The position numbers were made by a program, and so were the translations under genes. From Microthrixaceae bacterium (lineage in GTDB: Bacteria > Actinomycetota > Acidimicrobiia > Acidimicrobiales > Microtrichaceae): a stretch of DNA of 64,000 nt. The notes beneath the pieces are model-generated. The model was given only the letters and a program-made list of their open reading frames with translations, did not search any database and was not told the DNA's origin. Shown here one piece after another: positions 9,607 through 17,086 of this stretch. The stretch lies in the NCBI GenBank assembly GCA_023958095.1, contig JAMLGJ010000010.1, positions 1 to 64,000 on the forward strand. Direction: 5' to 3'. How positions within the stretch are numbered: position 1 is the first letter of the stretch; each line of letters begins with the position of its first letter.

Positions 9607-10989
9607 TCAGTGGCTGCCCAGCGTGGAGCGACCCAAGAGGGTGGCGACCTCGGAGCCGTCCTGGAAGATCGTGATGTCGCCGTCGACGGAGATCTTGAGG
9701 ACCACCCGTGCCGAGTGCGACAGGGTGCGTGCCGCAGCGGTGCGGGCTCCTTCGTGTTCGCTGTCGGAGCTCGTGACCACGGCGGCATACGCGAGCAGCT
9801 GCCCGGAGCGGTCGAGCACGGTGGCTCCGTCGAGCGATGCGATCCTCGCGAGGGTGAACTCGTCGAGGTCGTCGGTGTCGAGCAGGTGGTGCAGCCGCGT
9901 CTCGGGCCGCATGGCTGAGGGGTCGATCCGGTTGCGCAGGTCGTAGCGGTCCTTCAGCGGCACCACTCCGGCGAGGTCCCCGGGGTCATCGACTATGGCG
10001 AGGATCGCCCCGCCCGGCTGGGTGGATGCGAGGAACGCGGTGCGTGCCACCAGGGAAGCGGCTGGTGCGCCGTCGGTGAGGTCCGCTATCGAGGCGGTGA
10101 GGGCCACCGGGAACGCGGTCCAGTGCTCGGCGCGGCGCACCAGCAGCGGGAGGCCGTCGATGAAGGTCCAGATGCTGCGATCGCGTCGCACGAGGAACCC
10201 GATCCCGCCGAGCATCCTCGAGGCATCGGCCACCAGCGACTGGTTGGCGAGACCCACGTCGAGCGACCAGGCGGTGCCGCCTGGCGGTGCCTCGTCGTGG
10301 TCGAGGCGGTGCCTCTGCACCTCGGTGCGTGCCCGGCCGTGGGGGTCGACCACGAGGACCGAACGGTGCCCGTCGAAGAGCAGCGGTGCGCGCTTCGCGG
10401 GCCGCAGGTCCGATGGGTAGCGCAGCTCGATGCGTGGTGTGTCGGCGAGGGCATCGGCGATCACGACGCCGTGGGTGAGCTCCTTGGCCTCGATGCGCGC
10501 ACCGCTCAACTCGATGAGGTACTCGATGACCTCGGCCATCAGCTCACCGGGTTCCTCCACGCCGACCCGGCTCCGCATGTAGGAGTTGAGGATCTCCGCC
10601 GCAACGGTGTCGCGAGCGACGCGCCGCGCGGCGGGGCTGGGCGAACCGTTCTGCGGGGAGCCGTTGCGCAGCTGCGCGGCGGTGCGCAGGACGGCCTCGG
10701 GCATCACGTCGAGAAGCTCCGACAGCGACCGTGCCCCGTGCAGGCGCAACACGTGGGCGACGCGTTCGGGCAACCTGATCGTCAGGCTGGTCTGCCAGTC
10801 GCCCGGCCCGGGAGCCGTGGCGGAAGCCGTTCCGAGTGCACGTGCGGGCACCTCGGGTGCGGTGCCCATGGGGCTGTAGGACATCTCCACGGTCGAGTCG
10901 AACAGCACCTCCGCGAGCACCTCGGCGAGTATGAGGTCGATCGGGCTGGAGGGGTCGCTGGGGATGCCCGTGGGGCTGGCGGTGGTCAC
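9607..10989 (-). CDS. Protein with a degenerate DisA_N/DAC-like C-terminal domain
   Basis: The last 120 residues resemble the diadenylate cyclase (DAC) fold of DisA/CdaA. LDGATVLDRSGQLLAYAAV carries the DGA motif near residues 385-387, and GARTAAARTLSHSARVVLKI followed by DGDITIFQDG matches the strand region after the second motif. Active DACs have RHR where this protein reads RTA, so catalysis is doubtful. The N-terminal 330 residues match no family I recognise. I chose GTG 10989 (460 aa): TACGAT sits 9 nt upstream, and the longer ATG form (to 11082) would run into the divergent gene. It may bind a nucleotide rather than make c-di-AMP. Confidence 0.7.
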   Translation of the reverse strand: MTTASPTGIPSDPSSPIDLILAEVLAEVLFDSTVEMSYSPMGTAPEVPARALGTASATAPGPGDWQTSLTIRLPERVAHVLRLHGARSLSELLDVMPEAVLRTAAQLRNGSPQNGSPSPAARRVARDTVAAEILNSYMRSRVGVEEPGELMAEVIEYLIELSGARIEAKELTHGVVIADALADTPRIELRYPSDLRPAKRAPLLFDGHRSVLVVDPHGRARTEVQRHRLDHDEAPPGGTAWSLDVGLANQSLVADASRMLGGIGFLVRRDRSIWTFIDGLPLLVRRAEHWTAFPVALTASIADLTDGAPAASLVARTAFLASTQPGGAILAIVDDPGDLAGVVPLKDRYDLRNRIDPSAMRPETRLHHLLDTDDLDEFTLARIASLDGATVLDRSGQLLAYAAVVTSSDSEHEGARTAAARTLSHSARVVLKISVDGDITIFQDGSEVATLLGRSTLGSH

Positions 10990-11055
10990 GGCGCCATGAT
11001 CGTACCGGTCGCCCGCGACGCCCTCGGTGCGGGTGTGTGTGCAAGCCTTCGCCGG

Positions 11056-11757
11056 ATGCCGGATCCGCAGAGGCCCAGCCACCGCCTGTCGCGTGGGGAG
11101 CTGAGGTCGCGCGCGGTGTTGCTCGGAGCGCTGTTGGCAACCGGTGTGTTCCCGGTGGCGATGCTGGTGGCGCGAACCGCCGTGGCGAGGCAGATCTCCT
11201 ACCGGTTCCTGTTGTGGAACCTGTTCCTCGCGGGCCTGCCGGTGCTCTTCGCCCTCGGGGTGGACGCAGCGTCACGCCGCGGGCGGACGGTGGGTGCCAT
11301 GGTGCTGGGCCTCGGCTGGTTGTTGGTGTTCCCCAACGCTCCGTACCTGTTGACGGACCTGGTCCACCTCAGGGAGGTCCCACCTTCGCCGCTGTGGTTC
11401 GACGCCCTGATCCTCGGCTCGGCCGCGATCGCCGGCCTGCTGGCGGGTTTCGTGAGCCTGCACTTCGTCCAGGAGGTCGTGTCGGCCCGATTGGGACAGG
11501 CCCGGGGTTGGGTCATGTCGCTCGGAGTACTCGGGCTGACCGGCTTCGGTGTCTACATCGGACGTTTCGCCCGTTTCAACAGCTGGGACGTGTTCACCCG
11601 TCCCCGCACCCTGCTCTACGACGTCGGTTCGACCGTGGCGCTCGAGGACACCCCACGGGCACTGGTGGTCACGGCACTGGTGGCGTCGTTCCTGATGGTC
11701 ACCTACGTGACCATCGAGATGCTCACGCGCGTGGGCCGGGAGCTGCCCCGGCCGTAG
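11056..11757 (+). CDS. DUF1361-type integral membrane protein
   Basis: A 233-residue polytopic membrane protein with about seven hydrophobic segments. The motifs VFPNAPYLLTDLVHL, IGRFARFNSWDVFTRP and the segment SYRFLLWNLFLAGLPVLFAL fit the DUF1361 family, whose function is unknown. ATG 11056 starts the conserved part. The only neighbour upstream, the DAC-like gene, is divergent about 66 bp away, so the two may share control, but no operator is evident. Confidence 0.8.
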   Translation: MPDPQRPSHRLSRGELRSRAVLLGALLATGVFPVAMLVARTAVARQISYRFLLWNLFLAGLPVLFALGVDAASRRGRTVGAMVLGLGWLLVFPNAPYLLTDLVHLREVPPSPLWFDALILGSAAIAGLLAGFVSLHFVQEVVSARLGQARGWVMSLGVLGLTGFGVYIGRFARFNSWDVFTRPRTLLYDVGSTVALEDTPRALVVTALVASFLMVTYVTIEMLTRVGRELPRP

Positions 11758-11787
11758 CCGGGCCCGCGTGGCGTTCCCGCTGGTCGT

Positions 11788-12396
11788 TCACGCGCCACGG
11801 CGCGGGGCGTCGACCGCAGGTGTTGCGCCGGCACGTGCTTCCTGCGGCCGTTGGGGCGCAGGGAGCCTGTGGAGGACGTGGCGGCACAGGGGGTCATCCG
11901 CGTCGAGGGCGGGATGATCGAAGTCCTCTGATTCCGATCGCGTCATCCCGAGGCGTTCCATCACCCGGCGCGACCGGGTGTTGACCTCGGCGGTGAACGA
12001 GACGACCTCGGTGAGTCCCAGCCTCTCGAAGCCGTCGTGAATCGCCGCCCGCGCCGCCTCGGTGGCATAGCCGTGTCCCCAGGCGTCGCGTGCGAGGCGC
12101 CAGCCGACTTCCACCGCAGGCGTGAAGTGTGCTTCGAAGTGAGCTGGGGCGAGTCCGGTGAACCCCACGAAAGCGCCGCTTCGGCGTACCTCGAGGGCCC
12201 ACAGCCCGAACCCCTCGGCGGCGAAGTGTGCTTCGATCCGTTCCACCAGTGCGTCGCTCTCGGCCCGCGCGAGTCGCCGGGGCATGAACTCCATCACACT
12301 CGGATCGGCGTTCATCTCCGCGAACGGTTCGAGGTCGGATTCCTTCCAGCGTCGCATCACGAGCCTCGGGGTCACGAGCTGTGTTGTCGCCACCAC
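11788..12396 (-). CDS. GNAT family N-acetyltransferase, RimJ/RimL type
   Basis: Acetyl-CoA-dependent N-acetyltransferase of 202 residues. TPRLVMRRWKESDLEPFAEM opens the domain, VEVGWRLARDAWGHGYATEA holds the acetyl-CoA pyrophosphate-binding turn, and NTRSRRVMERLGM is the usual C-terminal motif of RimJ/RimL-like members. The last 25 residues are a Pro/Ala/Arg tail with no similarity. Substrates of this subgroup include ribosomal proteins, amino acids and antibiotics; none can be assigned here. Confidence 0.9.
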   Translation of the reverse strand: MVATTQLVTPRLVMRRWKESDLEPFAEMNADPSVMEFMPRRLARAESDALVERIEAHFAAEGFGLWALEVRRSGAFVGFTGLAPAHFEAHFTPAVEVGWRLARDAWGHGYATEAARAAIHDGFERLGLTEVVSFTAEVNTRSRRVMERLGMTRSESEDFDHPALDADDPLCRHVLHRLPAPQRPQEARAGATPAVDAPRRGA

Positions 12397-12402
12397 CCGA
12401 GG

Positions 12403-13011
12403 CTAGATCGAGGCCGGGTCGTGGTCCGGGCAGTCGACCTGCAGTTCGTACGCCCGCAGTTCCACTCCCAGGAGTTCGCATCGGTGGTTCGATCCCGACG
12501 ATCCGTGCTCGAAGTGCGAGCAGCTGGGACAGCTTCGGTTCACCTCGATCAGGCCCGCCTGCTGCAGACGCAGGATCTCCTCGAGGAGCACCTCCAGGGC
12601 GATGCCCTGACGTGTCGGGTGCCGGTTGCGGTCCTCCCCCGGAGCGCCCACCACGCTCCCATCGGCGGAGCCGCCTCTGCGCTGCATGATCCGCTCGCAA
12701 CGGTGTGCCAGGTCCTCACCCCGACCGGTGAGGCGGAGCCGTACGACACGCGCATCGTGTGCGGACGGCTCCCGCTGGAGCATTCCCTTGGACTCGAGGG
12801 CGTTGAGTGCATCACTGACGGTGGGTTGGCGGACACCCAGGGCCGCCGCGAGCTCGCCGACCCGGCACCCGGGGTGGGAGTCGAGGATCCCGGCGATCTG
12901 CAGGCCGAGCACCGAGACTCCCGTCTCGGTGGCGAGTGACTGTTGCGCCGATCGCAGCGCTCGACCCAGGCGCTCCACGGCCATGAGGAGCCGGGTGTCG
13001 ACATCGCTCAC
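12403..13011 (-). CDS. MarR family regulator with cysteine-rich C-terminal tail
   Basis: A winged-helix MarR protein (GCRVGELAAALGVRQPTVSDALNALESKGM, residues about 48-77) of 202 residues, longer than usual. The added tail reads NRSCPSCSHFEHG, then HRCELLG, then VDCPDH, giving four cysteines that could hold a metal or Fe-S cluster or form a thiol switch. Its start overlaps the stop of the upstream thioredoxin-like gene by four bases, so the two are one operon. A palindrome at the operon's start codon may be its binding site. A redox-sensing role is inferred. Confidence 0.85.
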   Translation of the reverse strand: MSDVDTRLLMAVERLGRALRSAQQSLATETGVSVLGLQIAGILDSHPGCRVGELAAALGVRQPTVSDALNALESKGMLQREPSAHDARVVRLRLTGRGEDLAHRCERIMQRRGGSADGSVVGAPGEDRNRHPTRQGIALEVLLEEILRLQQAGLIEVNRSCPSCSHFEHGSSGSNHRCELLGVELRAYELQVDCPDHDPASI

Positions 13012-13517
13012 GGGTCACCGTGTGTGGGTGGTGGGGCCTCGTCGAGCAGGCGGGTGACATGGGAGCCGAGCTCCAGGTCGTCGACCTGCCCGAGTCGTTC
13101 GAAGCGCACGCGGCCGGCGCGGTCCACCAGCACCAGGCTGGGGGTCCCGCGGAGTCCGTAGCGCTGCATGGTGACCGGTGGTCCGCCCACCTCGTCGTGG
13201 GCATCGACGCCGACGGGGAACCCGACCCCGAACTCGTGCAGGAACGCCTCGAGCGACACGGGCTGCATGGCGTCGTGGTGCTCGAAGACCGTGTGCAGCC
13301 CGATCACGCGGAGCTCGTCCCCGAACGCGGCGTGCAGGCGCTTTGCCTGGGGTATGCCGTGGAGCACGCAACCCGGACAGAGCATCTGGAACGCCTCGAT
13401 GGCGACCACTTCGCCGCGCATTCCGGCGAGCGTGAGGGGTGAGGGCGTGTTGAACCACCTGCTCACCTCGAGTTCCGGCGCCTCGGGAGGGGAGTCATCC
13501 GAAAGAACCATAGGCAT
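13008..13517 (-). CDS. TlpA/redoxin-like thioredoxin-fold protein
   Basis: A 169-residue thioredoxin-fold protein without a signal peptide. The redox motif is CPGC in FQMLCPGCVLHG near residue 48. The fold's cis-proline is in LRGTPSLVLVDRAG near residue 133, and the length matches peroxiredoxin/TlpA-like redoxins. ATG 13517 and 13511 are both possible. It is the first gene of an operon with the cysteine-rich MarR regulator (four-base overlap), which suggests disulfide or peroxide stress handling in the cytosol. The specific reductase or peroxidase activity is not shown by the sequence. Confidence 0.82.
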   Translation of the reverse strand: MPMVLSDDSPPEAPELEVSRWFNTPSPLTLAGMRGEVVAIEAFQMLCPGCVLHGIPQAKRLHAAFGDELRVIGLHTVFEHHDAMQPVSLEAFLHEFGVGFPVGVDAHDEVGGPPVTMQRYGLRGTPSLVLVDRAGRVRFERLGQVDDLELGSHVTRLLDEAPPPTHGDP

Positions 13518-13522
13518 CCTAT
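13510..13522. promoter_or_regulatory. Inverted repeat at the start codon of the thioredoxin-like/MarR operon
   Basis: ATAGG-CAT-CCTAT is a palindrome with 5-bp arms whose centre is the start codon of the thioredoxin-like gene. MarR proteins bind such short palindromes to repress their own operon. It is short, so the role is a suggestion only. Confidence 0.3.
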
Positions 13523-13619
13523 CTAAGTGTCGGAGGCCGGTCCTGTCAACCACGTGTGCGGTGTCGTGCCCGAACGGGTTTCGGCCGTCGTCGGAGGTCG
13601 CATCGGCCACACTGGAGCG

Positions 13620-14399
13620 ATGCGGGACCCGGAATGGCCAGCGGTTGCCACACGTGGCCTCCACAAGGCGTTCGGGAGCAACGTGGCGGTCGGCGGGGCC
13701 GACCTCGACATCCCCGCCGGGTCGTTCTGCGGGCTGGTGGGCCCGAACGGTTCCGGAAAGACCACGACGCTGCGGATGGTCTGCGGACTGCAGCGTCCCG
13801 ATGCCGGGAACGCCTGGGTGTGCGGGCTGGACACCTGGGTCGCCCAGATGGAGGTCCGGCGTCTGCTCGGGGTTGTACCCGACCCGCTCAACCTCTTCGA
13901 CCGCCTCACCGCGCGCGAATGGCTGGCGCACCTGGGCAGGCTCCGAGCGATCGATGCCGGGGAGGTCAGGCGGCGCAGTGAGGAGTTGCTCGGCGTGATG
14001 GACCTCACCGATGCCGCCGATGAGCAGGTCGGTGGCTACAGCCACGGGATGCGCAAGAAGACCGCGATCGCGGCCGCGCTGTTGCACCGACCCCGGGTCC
14101 TGTTGTTGGACGAACCCTTCGAGGGTGTGGACCCCGTCTCCGCGGTGGCCGTGCGCAGCATCCTCGACCGTTTCCGGTCGGCCGGGGGAACGGTGGTGTT
14201 CTCCAGCCACGCGATGGATCTGGTGGAGCGGATGTGTGACCACGTGGTGGTGATGTCCCACGGCACCGTCCTGGCAGCAGGGCCACTTCGTGAGATCCGT
14301 GGGCCGGGGCAGAGCCTCGAGGACACGTTCATCTCCATGGTCGGTGCCGCCCCCACGGATCCCTCCCTTCTCGGATGGCTCGGTGGCGACGACGGCTGA
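13620..14399 (+). CDS. ABC transporter ATP-binding protein
   Basis: ATPase subunit of 259 residues: Walker A GPNGSGKTT near residue 41, signature YSHGMRKKTAIA near 138, Walker B RVLLLDEPFEGVDP near 160 and the switch histidine in VVFSSHAMDL. The signature has SHG where most have SGG, as in other heterologous exporters of the CcmA/NatA type. ATG 13620 was chosen because CACACT lies 6 nt upstream and the conserved domain begins right after it. The next gene overlaps the end and is its membrane partner. Confidence 0.92.
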   Translation: MRDPEWPAVATRGLHKAFGSNVAVGGADLDIPAGSFCGLVGPNGSGKTTTLRMVCGLQRPDAGNAWVCGLDTWVAQMEVRRLLGVVPDPLNLFDRLTAREWLAHLGRLRAIDAGEVRRRSEELLGVMDLTDAADEQVGGYSHGMRKKTAIAAALLHRPRVLLLDEPFEGVDPVSAVAVRSILDRFRSAGGTVVFSSHAMDLVERMCDHVVVMSHGTVLAAGPLREIRGPGQSLEDTFISMVGAAPTDPSLLGWLGGDDG

Positions 14400-16068
14400 G
14401 AACCCGGGCCGCATCGACACCGGCGCAGCGTCCCCGCACGCGGGTGGACGCACATCGCTCGGATCCGTCGTGGTGGCCTTCGTGGTGCTCAAGTTCCGGG
14501 TGCTCCTCGGTGCCCTGCGCACCCCCGGGTCCCAGCGCATCCAGGTCGCCTCGGCGGTCGGCGCATCGGTGTTGCTGGGCCTGTTCGGCATGGCTGTGCT
14601 GGCCGGCCTGGGCCGCGCCGCGACCATCGCGGACGACCTGCTCGTGGTCCTCCTGCCCGCGAGCGTGATCGGGGTCGGGTTGCTCTCGGCCGCCACCGGA
14701 GTCGAGTCGAGCGTGGATCCCCGCGCCTTCGCATCGGAACCGCTGGGCCCCTGGCAACTGGGTCTAGGCATGCTCGCCACTGCCGTGGTCGGACCACCGG
14801 CGTTGCTCGCCTTCCTGCTGGGTGTCGGCGTGTTGGCAGGTTGGTGGAGTCCCGGACCCGTCCCAGCCGCGGTCGTGGTCGTCTCGGTGTGTGCGTGGTG
14901 GGCGTCGTTGGTGCTGTTGAGCAGGACCCTGGCGAGCCTCCTCGGGGCCGTGGCCACGACGCGCTTCCGCCAGCTGGCGCACGCCGGTGCGACCGTCGCG
15001 TCGCTCGGCGCGCTGTTGGTCACCCAGATGCTCGCCGCGGACCCCGACTCGTGGGACGCCGAGCGGTGGGAGTCGATGGCCGCGGTCGCTCGTTGGACCC
15101 CGCCCGGCCAGCTCGCCGAGGCGCTGATCGGAGCGTCGGACCCGGGAGCTGCGATGCTGCATCTGGTGCTGGGCATCTCGTGGTTGCCGCTGCTGGTGCT
15201 GGCCGCGGTGTGGAGCACCCGCCGCCTCTCGCTGTCCTCCCCGCGTCCGGGCGGAGCGGGGCGTGGCAGCTCGAGGTGGTTCCTCGGGGGTCCACCGCGA
15301 GCCATCGCCCGCAGCGGGGCACCGCAACCGGTTCCCACCTCGCCGGTCGGAGCCGTCACCGCGCGCACCGTGTTGACCAAGGTGAGGACACCCCGCCAGA
15401 TCGTCAACACGATCACCGCAGTCGCGGTGGGTGCGGCGGTCTACGTGCTGGCCCCCCTGCTCGGCACCTCGGTGGACCCGAGGCTCGTGGTCCTCGCCGG
15501 CGCGATCCACTTCGCGGTGCTCTTCGACGGCAACAACGCCTTCGGCATGGACGGTCCGGCACTCTGGAGCGAGGTGCTCGCGGGAGCCGACGGGCGCACG
15601 CTCGTGCATGCGAAGGTCCGCGCCTCGCTGTTGGTCATGATCCTGCCGGGCCTCGTCCTGCCCGTGGTGCTGGCCGCGATGACCGGTGGGTGGGGGTGGA
15701 TCCCGGCTGGTTGGCTCGTCGCCGTCGGGTCGGTGGCGGCCTCGGCAGGAGTGGCCGTGCTGAGTGCCGTGCTCGCCCCGTTCGCCCTGCCCGACAGCCC
15801 CAACCCCCTCGCCGGTGGTGACACCGGCCAGGGCTGCCTGGCCGGGATCATGCTGGCGCTGAGCGTGTTGGTGCTCGGCGTGATCACCGCACCGGTCGCC
15901 GCGGGCATCTGGTGGGCGAGCGGCACGAGCACGCTCGTCGCGACCCTCGTCGCGCTGGCCGCACCGGTGGTGGGTGGCTTCGCCATGTGGGCCTGCAGAG
16001 CGCTGGCGGTCGCACGGGTCCAGAGCCGCGAGGCGGAACTCATCGGGGTGGTCACCCCCGGGCGTTGA
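14383..16068 (+). CDS. ABC transporter-associated polytopic membrane protein
   Basis: A protein of about 561 residues with roughly a dozen hydrophobic segments in two halves, separated by a basic loop near residue 300 (STRRLSLSSPRPGGAGRGSS). It overlaps the preceding ATPase by 17 bp if GTG 14383 is the start, and is clearly its permease. The start is uncertain because no strong ribosome site is visible. It resembles large ABC-2-like permeases of actinobacteria that have no known substrate. An aspartate/asparagine-rich VLFDGNNAFGMDGPALW stretch near residue 390 stands out. Confidence 0.78.
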   Translation: MATTAENPGRIDTGAASPHAGGRTSLGSVVVAFVVLKFRVLLGALRTPGSQRIQVASAVGASVLLGLFGMAVLAGLGRAATIADDLLVVLLPASVIGVGLLSAATGVESSVDPRAFASEPLGPWQLGLGMLATAVVGPPALLAFLLGVGVLAGWWSPGPVPAAVVVVSVCAWWASLVLLSRTLASLLGAVATTRFRQLAHAGATVASLGALLVTQMLAADPDSWDAERWESMAAVARWTPPGQLAEALIGASDPGAAMLHLVLGISWLPLLVLAAVWSTRRLSLSSPRPGGAGRGSSRWFLGGPPRAIARSGAPQPVPTSPVGAVTARTVLTKVRTPRQIVNTITAVAVGAAVYVLAPLLGTSVDPRLVVLAGAIHFAVLFDGNNAFGMDGPALWSEVLAGADGRTLVHAKVRASLLVMILPGLVLPVVLAAMTGGWGWIPAGWLVAVGSVAASAGVAVLSAVLAPFALPDSPNPLAGGDTGQGCLAGIMLALSVLVLGVITAPVAAGIWWASGTSTLVATLVALAAPVVGGFAMWACRALAVARVQSREAELIGVVTPGR

Positions 16069-16078
16069 TGCGGTGGAC

Positions 16079-16390
16079 TCAGGAGCGTTCGTGGAGCTGC
16101 CTGATCACGGCGGCCTCCTCGGCGGTCATGTCGGGACCGTACGCGGCGACGAGGGTTCCCTTGTGGCCACAGTCGGAGGTGACGGCGAACAGCACGGCCT
16201 CGTCATCGGGATCGCTCATGCCCTCGAAGCGTTCCACCTCATCGATGGTGAGCTGCCCGGGGTGGATGTCGTCGTCGCAGGTCCGGCATTCGAGGTGGTC
16301 GCCGCGCACGAGGAACTGCGAGACGTAGCCCGAGTCGGCCAGTCTCGTGGTCGCCTCGGCGAGGGTCTCCATCTCGCGTGCCATCGCCAC
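16079..16390 (-). CDS. Small conserved hypothetical protein with possible metal site
   Basis: A 103-residue protein matching a small actinobacterial family often mislabelled as phosphoribosylpyrophosphate synthetase. Conserved-looking features are TLAEATTRLADSGY at the start, CRTCDDDIHP in the middle, RFEGMSDPDDEAVLFAV, and a C-terminal DCGHKGTLVAAYGP. Two Cys and one Cys-x-His suggest a small zinc-binding fold. It ends 10 bp from the convergent membrane gene. Function unknown. Confidence 0.75.
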   Translation of the reverse strand: MAMAREMETLAEATTRLADSGYVSQFLVRGDHLECRTCDDDIHPGQLTIDEVERFEGMSDPDDEAVLFAVTSDCGHKGTLVAAYGPDMTAEEAAVIRQLHERS

Positions 16391-16527
16391 AGGCTATGTG
16401 CCCGGCACCGGGACCGCTCCGCGGAAGCGCTCCACCGGGGGACCCCAACTCCGCGGCGCATGTGGCATCGCGGCGTCCCGGGAGGATCCGACCGGGTGTG
16501 TCGGCTCCCTGCTGGCATCATTGGCGG

Positions 16528-17055
16528 ATGACCGACTCCCCCGCCACTCCCACTGAAGCCGATGCGCCGATCCACGCGGTGGTGCAGCGCTGGCACCGCC
16601 AGCTCCGCGGCGAGTTGCCGGGAGGTCTCGACGAACTGCTCGACGAGGAGTGCGACTTCATCTCGCCGATCGTGTTCAGCCCACAGAAGGGCAAGCAGCT
16701 CACCAAGCTCTACCTCCAGGCGGCCGGCCAGACCCTGCCGGGAGACTCGAGTGAGTCCCCACTGGGCCAGCAGGGCTCGGGGGGCGCCGCCGGGGCGGGC
16801 ACGCCTGCCGGTGCGGACACCGAGTGGGACGGCCGCTTCCGCTACACCAAGGAGGTCGCCTCGGGCAACCATGCGGTGCTCGAGTTCGAGACCATGGTCG
16901 AGGGCACCTACGTCAACGGCGTCGACATCATCACCTGCAACGACGAGGGTCGCATCACCGAGTTCCGGGTCATGATCCGGCCGCTCCAGGCGGTGAACCT
17001 GGTGCACGCCCAGATGAAGGCGATGCTCGAGTCGATGGGGGCACTGGGGGGCTGA
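16528..17055 (+). CDS. NTF2-like/SnoaL-fold protein
   Basis: A 175-residue protein with the layout of an NTF2-like cone. The first helix is DAPIHAVVQRWHRQL, followed by LLDEECDFISPIVFSPQKGK, and the C-terminal sheet is NHAVLEFETMVEGTYVNGVDIITCNDEGRI. A Gly/Ala/Ser-rich insert of about 30 residues sits in the middle. ATG 16528 follows a CATCAT box by 6 nt, so the message is probably leaderless. Such proteins bind or isomerise small hydrophobic molecules, but no catalytic residues can be pinned here. Confidence 0.75.
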   Translation: MTDSPATPTEADAPIHAVVQRWHRQLRGELPGGLDELLDEECDFISPIVFSPQKGKQLTKLYLQAAGQTLPGDSSESPLGQQGSGGAAGAGTPAGADTEWDGRFRYTKEVASGNHAVLEFETMVEGTYVNGVDIITCNDEGRITEFRVMIRPLQAVNLVHAQMKAMLESMGALGG

Positions 17056-17086
17056 GCCGCAGGGCGGTGACGAACCGTCCGCTCAG
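17052..17086. terminator. Hairpin between convergent genes
   Basis: An outer stem CTGAGC/GCTCAG and an inner stem GGGCGGT/ACCGTCC with loop GACGA (one G-U pair, a four-base bulge on the left arm) lie between the ends of the NTF2-like and PhoD genes, touching both stop codons. It has no T-tract, as is common in high-GC actinobacteria, and could serve both directions. Confidence 0.5.

Noticed and set aside
11767-11799. Terminator hairpin between DUF1361 and GNAT genes
   Set aside because: CGTGGCG/CGCCACG pairs only 7 bp with a 19-base loop and overlaps the GNAT coding end, so it is not convincing.
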